Shown: piece by piece, positions 53,162 to 62,586 of the stretch
Layout: each line of letters opens with the position of its first letter
Numbering within the stretch: the stretch's first letter is position 1
NCBI RefSeq assembly: GCF_000069225.1
Contig: NC_010407.1
Span: forward strand, 1,488,001 to 1,552,000
Origin: Clavibacter sepedonicus
GTDB taxonomy: Bacteria > Actinomycetota > Actinomycetes > Actinomycetales > Microbacteriaceae
Direction of reading: 5' to 3'
Length of the DNA stretch: 64,000 nt
Translations under genes and position numbers: made by a program
The notes under the pieces: model-generated
The model's input: the letters and a program-made list of their open reading frames with translations, nothing else
Database searches by the model: none
Told to the model about the DNA's origin: nothing

Positions 53162-54187
53162 TCAGGCAGGCAGGGCGCCGGCCGGGGTGGTGGTGCGGGT
53201 CTCGGGGTCGGCGGCGGCGGCCAGCAGGCGGCGCGCCTCGTCAGCGGGGTGGTGGTCGAGGAGGAGCGCCACGAGGATCCGGGCCTGCGCCACGGAGAGG
53301 CGGCCGATCGGCACGGCGCCGGCGCGGACGGCGTCGGCCCCGCCGCCCTCGCCGTAGATCGCGGCCACCGGCCCCTCGGCCACGCGCGTGCCGAGCGCGA
53401 CGAGGACGCCGGCGTCGACGGCCGCCTCGATCGCCGGCACGAGCGAGCGGTTCGCGTTGCCGGCGCCCGTCCCGATGACGACGACGCCGGCGGCGCCTGC
53501 GGCGATCGCGGCCCGGAAGAGCACGGCGTCGGCGCCGGGGTGGACGCTGACGCAGTCCACGCGGATCCGGTCGAAGCGGGGAGTGGGCGCGTGCAGGACG
53601 GGGAGCGCACGCGGCCGGGCGGTCATGCGGACGTCGTCGCCGACCACGCGGCCGAGCGGCACGCCGTCGCGGGCGGCAAAGGCGTCGGGATCCAGCGTGC
53701 GGGCCTTCACGAGGCCGTCGGCCGCGAGGATGCGCGAGGCGAACACGGCGAGCACGCCGGCCCCGCGCGCCTCCGACGATGCGGCGACGACGATGGCGTC
53801 GCGCAGGTTCCCCGGTCCGTCGCCCGCCGGGTCGTCGGCCGAGCGCTGGGCGCCCGTGAGCACCACCGGCCGCGGGTCGCGGGTCACGAGGTCGAGGAGG
53901 AACGCCGTCTCCTCGAGCGTGTCCGTGCCGTGCGTGATGACCACGCCGTCCACGTCGTCGCGCGCGAGCGCCTCGGTGACCGCGTCCGCGATGGTGCGGA
54001 GGTCGCCGTGCGTCAGCGCGAACGAGTTGACCCGGAGGACGTCGCGCGTGGCGACGGTGACGCCGGGCGGGAGGGCGGGCACGGATCCGAGCAGGCGCTC
54101 GGCCGGATCGGCGGCGACCGCGGATCCGTCGGCGCGCGTGCGCGAGGAGATGGTCCCGCCGGTGGCGAGCACGAGGACGTGGGGCAT
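53162..54187 (-). CDS. Asparaginase-family amidohydrolase
   Basis: 341 residues. First nucleophile ATGGTISSR (Thr12), second triad [11 protein letters not shown] (Thr88, Asp89) and Lys in LVKARTLDP, the L-asparaginase/glutaminase I/II site. No signal peptide, so cytoplasmic. In this operon a half-amide from cyclic-imide opening would be a natural substrate. ATG 54187 is 20 bp from the LacI-type operator. First gene of a five-gene operon. Confidence 0.87.
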   Translation of the reverse strand: MPHVLVLATGGTISSRTRADGSAVAADPAERLLGSVPALPPGVTVATRDVLRVNSFALTHGDLRTIADAVTEALARDDVDGVVITHGTDTLEETAFLLDLVTRDPRPVVLTGAQRSADDPAGDGPGNLRDAIVVAASSEARGAGVLAVFASRILAADGLVKARTLDPDAFAARDGVPLGRVVGDDVRMTARPRALPVLHAPTPRFDRIRVDCVSVHPGADAVLFRAAIAAGAAGVVVIGTGAGNANRSLVPAIEAAVDAGVLVALGTRVAEGPVAAIYGEGGGADAVRAGAVPIGRLSVAQARILVALLLDHHPADEARRLLAAAADPETRTTTPAGALPA

Positions 54188-54207
54188 GCGGACGATCCTG
54201 CGATGCA

Positions 54208-54230
54208 CAAACGATTGCGTCAATGGTTTG
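54208..54230. promoter_or_regulatory. LacI-type operator between asparaginase and lacI-like gene
   Basis: CAAACGATTG (54208-54217) and CAATGGTTTG (54221-54230) around CGT; 9 of 10 arm bases complementary. Located 20 bp before the asparaginase ATG. Likely controls the operon; a half site AACGATCACG follows at 54235. Confidence 0.75.
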
Positions 54231-54358
54231 CGTCGAACGATCACGTTGCCGTCCTGTTGCGGGGATGTTTCCCCGCGGACGGCTCGGCGGCGTGCAACGG
54301 GTCGCCAGCGTGGCGGTGCGCGACGCTGTGCCATGCTGATCCGGGTGAGGAGCCACGA

Positions 54359-55387
54359 GTGACCCAGAAGCGCCGGCCGCCCACCACGCAGCGCATGATC
54401 GCGGAGCTCGCCGGGGTCAGCATCACCACTGTCTCCCGCGTGCTCAACTCCCGCGAGGAGCACCCCGGTCGCTGGGCCGGCCCCGAGACCGTCGCCGCCA
54501 TCCGCGACATCGCCGAGCGCAGCGGCTATCGGCGGAACCCGCATGCCGCGAGCCTGCGCACCTCCCGCTCCGACCTCGTCGGCGTCCTCGTCCCGCGCCT
54601 CCAGGACTACGTGCTCGCCACCGTGTACGAGGGCATCGACGAGGCGGCGACCGAGCGCGCCATCTCCACGTTCGTGACGAACAGCCTCGACCGGCCGGAC
54701 CTCCAGCGCAGCCGCACCCGCAGCATGCTCGACCGCCGGGTCGACGGCATGATCTTCGGCGACGCCCACCTCGACGACCCGCTGCTCGACGAGCTCGCGG
54801 AAGAGGGCGTGCCGTTCGTGCTCGTCTCGCGCCGCCGCGGCGACCACGTGGCCGTCACGTGCGACGACGTCGCGGGCGGGCGCCTGGCCGCCGAGCACCT
54901 CATCGCCCGGGGACGCACCCGGCCGGCCGTCCTCGCGGGGATGTCGTTCGCCTCCACAGCGGTCGACCGCACGCGCGGCTTCCTCGACGCGTACGCCGAG
55001 GCCGGGATGCCCGTGCCGGCCGAGCGCGTGATCCAGCGGGGCTTCGACGCCGCGGCCGGCCGGGAGGCGACCGAGGAGGTGCTGCGCGCCGGGCACGCGC
55101 CCGACGCGCTCTTCGCGACCAACGACTTCGCGGCGATCGGCGCCATGGGGGCGCTCCGCGACGCGGGCCTGTCCGTGCCCGACGACGTCGCGCTGGTCGG
55201 CTACAACGACACCCCGCTCGCGGCGTCCGGATCCATCGGGCTGACGAGCGTGCGCTCGCCCGTGCACGAGATGGGGCGGCTCGCGCTGGAGACCCTGCTC
55301 GCGCTCGTCGACGGCCGGGACGCCGCCTCCCGGCTGCTCGAGCCGACCCTCGTGGCGCGCGCCTCGACGGGGCCGCACCCGGGCTGA
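54359..55387 (+). CDS. LacI-family transcriptional regulator
   Basis: 342 residues. HTH TTQRMIAELAGVSITTVSRVLNSREEH at the N-terminus (about 9-36), then a periplasmic-binding-type effector domain (VGVLVPRLQDYVLATVYEGIDEAA..., VGYNDTPLAASGSIGLTSV). Divergent from the asparaginase-deacetylase-MFS-SDR-SDR operon, with an operator in between, so it should sense the operon's substrate or product. GTG 54359 follows GAGGAG with 7-base spacing. Confidence 0.92.
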   Translation: MTQKRRPPTTQRMIAELAGVSITTVSRVLNSREEHPGRWAGPETVAAIRDIAERSGYRRNPHAASLRTSRSDLVGVLVPRLQDYVLATVYEGIDEAATERAISTFVTNSLDRPDLQRSRTRSMLDRRVDGMIFGDAHLDDPLLDELAEEGVPFVLVSRRRGDHVAVTCDDVAGGRLAAEHLIARGRTRPAVLAGMSFASTAVDRTRGFLDAYAEAGMPVPAERVIQRGFDAAAGREATEEVLRAGHAPDALFATNDFAAIGAMGALRDAGLSVPDDVALVGYNDTPLAASGSIGLTSVRSPVHEMGRLALETLLALVDGRDAASRLLEPTLVARASTGPHPG

Positions 55388-55449
55388 GCGCCGGCGCGTG
55401 CCGGGGGGGGGCGGACCGGGCGGGGCGGATCCGATGCCACGATGGACGC

Positions 55450-56244
55450 ATGCGCCGCGACGTCTCCTCCATGCTCGAGCTGCAGGTATCCGGCGAGAGC
55501 GAGATGGCCTTCGCGGTCGCCGTGGCCCGGGGCGCGGAGATCGCGTCCGAGCACCTCTCCTTCGCCCTCGGCGGCCGGCCGATCGAGGCGACCGAGGTGG
55601 TCGACCGGCACGACACCCGGCTGCACGTCCTGACGACCGGCGCGGGCGTCCTGACGATGGAGTACCGCGCCACGGTCACGGGCCGCCGCGACCCCGCGCC
55701 CGTCGACGACGTCGACCTCTGGATCTACCGCCGCCCGAGCCGCTACTGCGAGTCGGACACGCTCTTCCCCACGGCACGCGGCGAGTTCCGCGGCCTCGAC
55801 GGCCTCCCGCTCCTCGCCGCCGTGCGCGAGTTCGTCGCGGAGTCCCTGCGGTACGCGCCGGGCTCCAGCCTCCCCACCGACGGCGCCGTCCGCACCCTGC
55901 TCGCCCGCCGCGGGGTCTGCCGCGACTACGCCCACCTCGTGATCGCCATGCTCCGGGCGCTCGACGTGCCCGCGCGGCTGGCTGCGGTCTACGCGCCGGG
56001 CCTCAGCCCCATGGACTTCCACGCGGTCGCCGAGGCGTGGGTCGACGGCGCGTGGCATGTGGTGGACGCCACCGGGCTCGCACCCCGGCAGAGCCTGCTG
56101 CGGATCTCCACGGGTCGTCACGCCTCCGACACCGCGTTCCTCACCAACACGCGGAGCCTCGTGACCATCTCGCGCATAGAGGTGATGGCCACGGTCGACG
56201 AGCTGCCGGTCGACGACGTGGCCGCGCCCGTGCGCCTCGGCTGA
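55450..56244 (+). CDS. Transglutaminase-like protein
   Basis: 264 residues. An N-terminal beta domain (LELQVSGESEMAFAVAVARG) then a transglutaminase-like core with Cys157 (RRGVCRDYAHLVIAML), His191 (PMDFHAVAEAWVDG) and Asp206 (HVVDATG), the protease-type triad. Such proteins often act as peptidases; the substrate is unknown. No signal peptide. A run of nine G lies at 55403-55411 upstream and could confuse assembly. Confidence 0.8.
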   Translation: MRRDVSSMLELQVSGESEMAFAVAVARGAEIASEHLSFALGGRPIEATEVVDRHDTRLHVLTTGAGVLTMEYRATVTGRRDPAPVDDVDLWIYRRPSRYCESDTLFPTARGEFRGLDGLPLLAAVREFVAESLRYAPGSSLPTDGAVRTLLARRGVCRDYAHLVIAMLRALDVPARLAAVYAPGLSPMDFHAVAEAWVDGAWHVVDATGLAPRQSLLRISTGRHASDTAFLTNTRSLVTISRIEVMATVDELPVDDVAAPVRLG

Positions 56245-56253
56245 CGGGTCGGA

Positions 56254-56898
56254 TCAGCCGCCGACGGTCTTCAAGACCGCGTTGCCGAGGTCGGCGTGGT
56301 CGCCCGGCTCGTAGAACGACGCCGAGCGCATGACGACCATGTGCTTCGACGAGTAGATGGTGGCGACGCCGATGGCGTCCTGCAGCTCGAAGTACGCCTC
56401 GACGCCCGACGGGTAGCCGGCGATCGGGTCGGCCAGGAGGATGGCCGCGTCGCGCCGCGACTGCAGCTCCGCCGCCACGGGCTGCGCCACGTCGATCTCG
56501 ACCGCGGTGCCGTCGGACGACCGGAAGGCGCAGGCGATGCCCTGCATCGTGAGGACGTCGGCGCGCAGGCCGTCCGTCGAGGTGTCGGCCGGGAGCGCCT
56601 CGCTCGCGAAGCCGGGGCCGAACTTTGCGAGGTCCGGCAGCAGCTGGTCGCACGTGGTCGTCACCGGGGTGCCCTTGGGCGGCGCGGGCGTGGGGGAGGC
56701 GCTCGGCCCGGTGCCGGATCCGCCGCCCTGCGCCTGCCCGCCGCCGGCGCTCGCGGACGGGGCGGGCGTCGCGGGCTGGAGGGGTGCGGGGTTCGAGCAG
56801 CCGGCGAGGAGCATGGCCACCGCGATGCCGGCGGCCGCCGTGGCGGGGAGGGAGCGGGCGATGCGGGGCCGGGTGGGCGCGGGGAGGCGGGCGGGCAT
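56254..56898 (-). CDS. Putative lipoprotein
   Basis: 214 residues. Signal with lipobox MLLAGCSN (Cys ~ residue 34), a long Pro/Ser/Gly-rich linker, and a C-terminal domain of about 125 residues with two Cys ([26 protein letters not shown]) that likely pair. Family not recognised; domain resembles DUF3558-like actinobacterial lipoproteins in layout. AAGGAG precedes ATG 56898. Converges with the transglutaminase gene and is divergent from argS. Confidence 0.72.
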   Translation of the reverse strand: MPARLPAPTRPRIARSLPATAAAGIAVAMLLAGCSNPAPLQPATPAPSASAGGGQAQGGGSGTGPSASPTPAPPKGTPVTTTCDQLLPDLAKFGPGFASEALPADTSTDGLRADVLTMQGIACAFRSSDGTAVEIDVAQPVAAELQSRRDAAILLADPIAGYPSGVEAYFELQDAIGVATIYSSKHMVVMRSASFYEPGDHADLGNAVLKTVGG

Positions 56899-56984
56899 GG
56901 TGGTGCTCCTTCGGATCCGGGCGCGCCGCGGGTGCGACGCTCGGCGCGCGGCGTCGTGCCACGTGCGGGAGGCGGGATCGACAC

Positions 56985-57002
56985 CCTACCGAGACCGGTA
57001 GG
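56985..57002. promoter_or_regulatory. Inverted repeat between lipoprotein and argS
   Basis: CCTACCG (56985-56991) and CGGTAGG (56996-57002), 4-base centre, in the divergent region. Could be an operator; no regulator nearby. Confidence 0.4.
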
Positions 57003-57079
57003 TGCCCCGCTGGGACGGTCCCGGTGCGTGGGACGTCGCGCGGACGCGCGGGTCGGGTGGGGCCGGTCGCGCCCGCCGG

Positions 57080-57085
57080 TAGGAT
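57080..57085 (+). promoter_or_regulatory. -10 candidate of argS
   Basis: TAGGAT lies 8 bases before ATG 57094; near-leaderless spacing. Confidence 0.45.
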
Positions 57086-57093
57086 CGATCCCC

Positions 57094-58758
57094 ATGACGA
57101 CCCCTGACCTGACCGGCGCCCTGTTCGAGATCGTGGCCCGGACGGCAGGACGACGACCGGGTGGCGACGCCATCGCGCTCAGCCCCGACATGGTCGTGCT
57201 CGAGCGCCCGCGCAACCGGGATCACGGCGACTGGGCCACCAACATCGCCATGCGCATCGCCAAGCCGCTGGGCGAGAGCCCGCGCACCATCGCCGCCGAC
57301 ATCGCCAAGGCGCTCGGCGAGCTGCCGCAGGTCGCGAAGGTCGACGTCGCGGGTCCCGGCTTCATCAACATCACGCTCGAGGCGGCGGCGGCGGGTGCCC
57401 TCGCGCACACCATCGTCGAGTCCGGCCCCGCCTACGGCCGAGGGCACTCGCTCGAGGGGATCCGCATCAACCTGGAGTTCGTCTCCGCGAACCCGACCGG
57501 CCCCATCCACCTCGGCGGCGTGCGCTGGGCCGCGGTCGGCGACAGCCTCGCGCGCATCTTGCAGGCCGAGGGCGCGGACGTCACGCGCGAGTACTACTTC
57601 AACGACCACGGATCCCAGATCGACCGCTTCGCACGCAGCCTCCTCGCGAGCCACCTCGGCGAGGAGACCCCCGAGGACGGCTACGGCGGCGCCTACATCG
57701 GCGAGATCGCCGAGCGCGTGGTGGAGGGGTACGAGGGCGACATCGACGCCCTCACCCGCGAAGCGCAGCAGGAGGTGTTCCGCAAGAGCGGCACCGAGCT
57801 GATGTTCGGCGAGATCAAGCAGAAGCTGCACGACTTCGGCGTGGACTTCGACGTGTTCTTCCACGAGGACTCCCTGCACGAGTCCGGCGCCGTCGACCGC
57901 GCGATCGCGCGCCTCACGGAGCTCGGGCACGTCTTCGAGGAGGACGGCGCGATCTGGCTGCGCACCACCACGTTCGGCGACGACCGCGACCGCGTCGTCA
58001 TCCGCTCCACGGGCGAGCCCGCCTACATCTCCGGCGACCTCGGCTACTACCTCGACAAGCGCGAGCGCGGCTTCGAGCAGAACATCATCATGCTGGGGGC
58101 CGACCACCACGGCTACGTCGGCCGCATGATGGCCATGGTCGAGGCGTTCGGCGACACCCCGGGCGTCAACCTGCAGATCCTTATCGGCCAGATGGTCAAC
58201 CTCCTGCGCGACGGCGAGCCCGTGAGGATGAGCAAGCGCGCCGGCACCATCGTCACGCTCGACGACCTGGTGGACGCGGTGGGGGTCGACGCCGGCCGCT
58301 ACGCGCTCGTGCGCTCCTCCGCCGACCAGAACCTCGACATCGACCTCGCGGTCCTCGGCAAGCGCACCAACGACAACCCCGTCTTCTACGTGCAGTACGC
58401 CCATGCGCGCACGTGCGCCGTCGACCGCAACGCGGCCGCGTCGGGCGTCGACCGCTCGGCCTTCGCGCCCGAGCTGCTCACGCACCCCACCGAGTCGGCG
58501 CTGCTCGGCCTCCTCCAGGAGTTCCCGCGCATCGTCGCCCAGGCGGCCGAGCTGCGCGAGCCGCACCGGGTCGCGCGCTACGTGGAGGAGCTCGCGGGCT
58601 CCTACCATCGCTGGTACGACAGCTGCCGGGTCGTCCCGCGCGGCGACGAGGAGGTCACCGACCTGCACCGCACGCGCCTGTGGCTGAACGACGCGGTCCG
58701 GCAGGTCGTCGCCAACGGACTAAACCTCGTGGGCGTCTCGGCCCCCGAGCGCATGTAG
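57094..58758 (+). CDS. argS: Arginyl-tRNA synthetase
   Basis: 554 residues. The N-terminal domain is followed by the HIGH-type motif in [13 protein letters not shown], and the KMSKS equivalent is VRMSKRAGT; the C-terminal DALR anticodon domain ends [12 protein letters not shown]...[30 protein letters not shown] 57094. Upstream of lysA-hom-thrC-thrB, an order conserved in many actinobacteria. Confidence 0.95.
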   Translation: MTTPDLTGALFEIVARTAGRRPGGDAIALSPDMVVLERPRNRDHGDWATNIAMRIAKPLGESPRTIAADIAKALGELPQVAKVDVAGPGFINITLEAAAAGALAHTIVESGPAYGRGHSLEGIRINLEFVSANPTGPIHLGGVRWAAVGDSLARILQAEGADVTREYYFNDHGSQIDRFARSLLASHLGEETPEDGYGGAYIGEIAERVVEGYEGDIDALTREAQQEVFRKSGTELMFGEIKQKLHDFGVDFDVFFHEDSLHESGAVDRAIARLTELGHVFEEDGAIWLRTTTFGDDRDRVVIRSTGEPAYISGDLGYYLDKRERGFEQNIIMLGADHHGYVGRMMAMVEAFGDTPGVNLQILIGQMVNLLRDGEPVRMSKRAGTIVTLDDLVDAVGVDAGRYALVRSSADQNLDIDLAVLGKRTNDNPVFYVQYAHARTCAVDRNAAASGVDRSAFAPELLTHPTESALLGLLQEFPRIVAQAAELREPHRVARYVEELAGSYHRWYDSCRVVPRGDEEVTDLHRTRLWLNDAVRQVVANGLNLVGVSAPERM

Positions 58759-58769
58759 GGGAGCGGATC

Positions 58770-59600
58770 ATGTCGGGGCGCTTCCAGGGCACCGAGGTCT
58801 TCGAGGCGCCCGAGCGGCGGGATCCGCGGGAGGCCCGAAGGCGCCGTCGCGGCCCGCGCGGCGGCACCGTGTTCATCTGGCTGCTCGTGCTCGCCGTCAT
58901 CGGCGTCGGGCTCGCGTTCGGGCTGCGGATCATCGACCAGACCGTCCGCGGCGTCGCCCAGGACCAGGCCGAGAAGCAGATCGCGGACCAGCTGCCCGGG
59001 CAGATCACCGGGCGCGTCGACGTCTCGATCGAGGGCGACTGGGTCATCCCGCAGCTCATCCGCGGCACGCTCGACCGCGTGGTGCTCGACGGGCCGAACC
59101 TCCAGGCCGACGGGACGCCCTTCCAGGCGCACATCGTCGCGACCGACGTGCCCACCGACCAGGAGCGCACCGTGGGCGACGTGGTCGCGACCGTGTCGAT
59201 GGACCAGGCCCCCGCGAGCGCCCTGCTCGCCAAGACAGCCGGCACGCCGCTCGACCTGCGCTTCGGCGACGGGACGCTCGGCTACTCCGGGTCCACGCGG
59301 GTCCTCGGCCTCACACTCGGCTACACCGTCGAGGCGACGCCCGAGCTGCGCGACGGCTCCACCATCGTCATCACGCCCGCCCAGGTCGAGCTCCAGGCGG
59401 GATCGCTGAAGGTCGACCTCGCGCAGACCATCCAGGGGATCCGCGACATCACGTACCCCGTGTGCGTCGCGCAGTACCTGCCCGCGGGCGTCCAGGTGCA
59501 GGACGTCACCGTCGCCGACGGGCGCACGTCGATGACCGTGCAGTCCTCCTCGGTGAAGCTGACGCGCGACTCGCTGGGCGTCACCGGCAGCTGCGGCTAG
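58770..59600 (+). CDS. DUF2993/LmeA-like phospholipid-binding protein
   Basis: 276 residues. Basic N-terminus, a single transmembrane segment (FIWLLVLAVIGVGLAFGL), then the DUF2993 fold (VSIEGDWVIPQLIRGTLDRVVLDGPN...). Mycobacterial LmeA of this family supports lipoarabinomannan/mannan maturation in the periplasm; function here is inferred. Two Cys near the C-terminus (VCVAQYL, GSCG). ATG 58770 lies 11 bases after argS. Between argS and lysA. Confidence 0.78.
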   Translation: MSGRFQGTEVFEAPERRDPREARRRRRGPRGGTVFIWLLVLAVIGVGLAFGLRIIDQTVRGVAQDQAEKQIADQLPGQITGRVDVSIEGDWVIPQLIRGTLDRVVLDGPNLQADGTPFQAHIVATDVPTDQERTVGDVVATVSMDQAPASALLAKTAGTPLDLRFGDGTLGYSGSTRVLGLTLGYTVEATPELRDGSTIVITPAQVELQAGSLKVDLAQTIQGIRDITYPVCVAQYLPAGVQVQDVTVADGRTSMTVQSSSVKLTRDSLGVTGSCG

Positions 59601-59758
59601 CGGGTGGGCCCGCTCCGCGGCGGCCGCCGTCACATGGGCGGGGGCCCGGTCCGGCCTCGGTAGGATCGGACGCACCGCCCCCCCTCACGGCTCCAGGGAC
59701 CACACCGGGTCCGCTCGCCATCCCGCACGTCCGCCCCCGCGCCCGAAGAGGTGACCGA

Positions 59759-61258
59759 GTGACCGCGAACCCGCTGGCCCCGTCCTGGCTGCGGCCGCCC
59801 GACGACGCGAACGCGCTGGATCCCGCGGTCTGGTCCCGCGGCACCGCCCGCGGCGACGACGGCGCCATCCGCATCGCGGGCGTCCCCGCCACCGAGCTCG
59901 CCGCGCGCTTCGGCACGCCGCTCTACGTGATGGACGAGGACGACGTCCGCTCCCGCGCCGCCGAGACCCTCGCGGCGTTCGCGCGCGAGGCCGCCGCCGT
60001 CGGGACGAGCGCCCGCGTCTACTACGCGGGCAAGGCGTTCCTCAGCATCGAGGTCGCGCGCTGGATGGTGGAGGAGGGCCTCCACATCGACGTCTGCTCC
60101 GGCGGCGAGCTGGCGGTCGCGCTCGCGGCCGGCGCGGATCCCGCCCGCCTCGGCTTCCACGGCAACAACAAGTCGGTCGCCGAGATCGACCGGGCGGTGG
60201 GCGCCGGGATCGGGCAGATCGTCGTCGACAGCCGGGTCGAGGTCGAGCGCATCGCCGCCGCGGCCGCCGCGCACGGACGCGTCCAGCCCGTGCGGCTCCG
60301 CGTGAACAGCGGCGTGCACGCCCACACGCACGAGTACCTCGCCACGGCGCGCGAGGACCAGAAGTTCGGGATCACGCTCCAGGACGCGCCGGGCGTCGTC
60401 GCGCGGATCCGCTCCCACGCGTCCCTCTCCTTCACGGGCCTGCACGCGCACATCGGCAGCCAGATCTTCGAGACCGACGCCTTCGTCGAGTCCGCCCGCC
60501 GCCTGCTCGACCTGCACGAGCGCCTGCTCGCCGACGGCCCCGTCCCCGAGCTCAACCTCGGCGGCGGCTTCGGCATCGCGTACACGTCGGTCGACCGGCC
60601 CGTACCCGTGCCCGAGATCGCCCGGCGGCTCGCGCGCATCGTCGGCGACGAGTGCGGCAGGCGGGGGATCCCGGCGCCCGTCATCGCGGTCGAGCCCGGC
60701 CGCAGCATCGTCGGCCCCTCCACCGCCACGCTCTACGCGGTCGGCACGGTCAAGGACGTGCTCGTGACCGTCGGAGGCGTCGACGGCGAGGTCGCCGAGG
60801 CCTCCTCCGCGACGGGCGACGTCGAGGACGCGCGCGTCGCAGAGGAGGCCGAGACCGCCGTCCGCCGCTACGTGAGCGTCGACGGCGGCATGAGCGACAA
60901 CGCGCGCCCCGCCCTCTACGGCGCCGACTACTCGGTGCGCATCGCGGGCCGGGCGTCCGATGCGGATCCCGCGCTCGTGCGCATCGCCGGGAAGCACTGC
61001 GAGAGCGGCGACCTCGTCGTCCTCGCCGACTACCTGCCGGGCGACGTCCGCCCCCACGACCTCCTCGCCGTCCCCGCGACGGGCGCCTACTGCTGGGCGC
61101 TCGCGAGCAACTACAACTGGATCGGCCGTCCACCCGTCGTCGCCGTGCGCGACGGCGAGGCGCGCGTCATCGTGCGCGGCGAGACCGAGGCCGACCTGCT
61201 GGCGCGCGACCTCGGCACGCCAGCGGCCGCATCCCCCGACGTGAACGGAGCACGATGA
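59759..61258 (+). CDS. lysA: Diaminopimelate decarboxylase
   Basis: PLP fold-III enzyme, meso-DAP to lysine. 499 residues. PLP Lys92 (YYAGKAFLS), GFHGNNKS, GLHAHIGSQI, GGGFGIAY, EPGRSIVG and the C-terminal CESGDLV, ASNYN. An insertion of about 35 residues rich in Glu/Ala separates the phosphate loop and VDGGMSDN. GTG 59759 with GAAGAGG upstream; TAGGAT near 59662 may be the promoter. Its stop overlaps the hom start (ATGA). Confidence 0.94.
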   Translation: MTANPLAPSWLRPPDDANALDPAVWSRGTARGDDGAIRIAGVPATELAARFGTPLYVMDEDDVRSRAAETLAAFAREAAAVGTSARVYYAGKAFLSIEVARWMVEEGLHIDVCSGGELAVALAAGADPARLGFHGNNKSVAEIDRAVGAGIGQIVVDSRVEVERIAAAAAAHGRVQPVRLRVNSGVHAHTHEYLATAREDQKFGITLQDAPGVVARIRSHASLSFTGLHAHIGSQIFETDAFVESARRLLDLHERLLADGPVPELNLGGGFGIAYTSVDRPVPVPEIARRLARIVGDECGRRGIPAPVIAVEPGRSIVGPSTATLYAVGTVKDVLVTVGGVDGEVAEASSATGDVEDARVAEEAETAVRRYVSVDGGMSDNARPALYGADYSVRIAGRASDADPALVRIAGKHCESGDLVVLADYLPGDVRPHDLLAVPATGAYCWALASNYNWIGRPPVVAVRDGEARVIVRGETEADLLARDLGTPAAASPDVNGAR

Positions 61259-62586
61259 TCGAGTACCGGAACCTGCGCGTCGCCCTGCTGGGCTGCGGCT
61301 CGGTCGGCACCCAGGTGGCGCGCCTCATGCGGGAGCACGGCGACGAGCTGGCGCAGCGCGTGGGCGCCCGGCTCGAGCTCGTGGGCATCGCGGTGCGCGA
61401 CGCGGATGCGCCGCGCGACCCGTCGGTGCCGCGCGAGCTGCTCACGACGGACGCGGAGTCGCTCATCCTCGGGGCCGACATCGTCATCGAGCTGATGGGC
61501 GGAATCGAGCCGGCGCGCGCCCACATCCTCGCGGCCATCTCCTCCGGCGCCGACGTCGTCACGGCCAACAAGGCGCTGCTGGCGACCCACGGACCCGAGC
61601 TCTTCGAGGCAGCCGAGCAGGTCGGCGCGCAGCTCTACTACGAGGCCGCGGTGGCGGGCGCGATCCCCATCATCCGGCCGCTGCGGGACAGCCTCGCGGG
61701 CGACCGGGTCGAGCGGATCCTCGGCATCGTCAACGGCACGACCAACTACATCCTCGACGAGATGGACACCCACGGGCTCGGCTTCGACGAGGCCCTCGCG
61801 ACGGCCACCGAGCTCGGGTACGCGGAGGCGGATCCGACGGCCGACATCGAGGGCTACGACGCCGCGCAGAAGGCCGCCATCCTCGCGAGCCTCGCCTTCC
61901 ACACGCGCGTGCCGGTCGAGGCCGTGCACCGCGAGGGCATCACGGGCCTCTCGTCCGCGCAGTTCGACTCGGCGCGCAAGGCCGGCTACGTGATCAAGCT
62001 GCTCGCCATCTGCGAGCGCCTCACGGATCCCGCCACCGGCCGCGACGGCGTCTCGGCCCGCGTCTACCCGGCGCTCGTGCCGCGCGACCACCCGCTCGCC
62101 GCGGTGCACGGCGCGAACAACGCCGTCTTCGTCGAGGCCGAGGCCGCCGGCGACCTCATGTTCTACGGCGCGGGCGCCGGGGGAGTGCAGACCGCGTCCG
62201 CCGTCCTCGGCGACGTCGTCTCGACCGCGCGCCGCCACGTCGTCGGCGGCCCGGGCGTCGCAGAGTCGACGCACGCCGACCTCGAGACGCTGCCCGTGGG
62301 CGCGATCACGACCCAGTACCAGATCACGCTGCAGGTGGCGGACGAGCCGGGCGTGCTCGCCCGCATCGCGCAGCTGTTCAGCGAGCACGGCGTCTCCGTG
62401 GAGACGCTCGAGCAGACGACGCATCAGGCCCCCGTGGCGGGAGGGGCGGGCGCCCGGCCCACCGCTAGCCTGGTGATCGGCACGCACCGCGCCACCGACG
62501 CGGCCCTCCGGGCCACCGTCGACGCGGTCTCGAACCTCGACGCGGTGACGGCAGTCGCGAGCGTCCTCCGAGTAGAAGGAGCCTGA
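61255..62586 (+). CDS. hom: Homoserine dehydrogenase
   Basis: 443 residues. NAD(P) motif LLGCGSVGTQVARLM, GGIEPARAHI, VVTANKALLA, the catalytic region AVAGAIPIIRPLRDSLAGDRVERILGIVNGTTNYIL, and a C-terminal ACT domain (ITLQVADEPGVLARIAQLFSEHGVSVETLEQ) for threonine feedback. ATG 61255 overlaps lysA, and its stop overlaps thrC. Links aspartate semialdehyde to threonine and methionine. Confidence 0.96.
   Translation: MIEYRNLRVALLGCGSVGTQVARLMREHGDELAQRVGARLELVGIAVRDADAPRDPSVPRELLTTDAESLILGADIVIELMGGIEPARAHILAAISSGADVVTANKALLATHGPELFEAAEQVGAQLYYEAAVAGAIPIIRPLRDSLAGDRVERILGIVNGTTNYILDEMDTHGLGFDEALATATELGYAEADPTADIEGYDAAQKAAILASLAFHTRVPVEAVHREGITGLSSAQFDSARKAGYVIKLLAICERLTDPATGRDGVSARVYPALVPRDHPLAAVHGANNAVFVEAEAAGDLMFYGAGAGGVQTASAVLGDVVSTARRHVVGGPGVAESTHADLETLPVGAITTQYQITLQVADEPGVLARIAQLFSEHGVSVETLEQTTHQAPVAGGAGARPTASLVIGTHRATDAALRATVDAVSNLDAVTAVASVLRVEGA

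Noticed and set aside
55403..55411. Run of nine G as a phase-variable tract
   Set aside because: It lies outside the coding frames and upstream of the promoter area; more likely an assembly caution.
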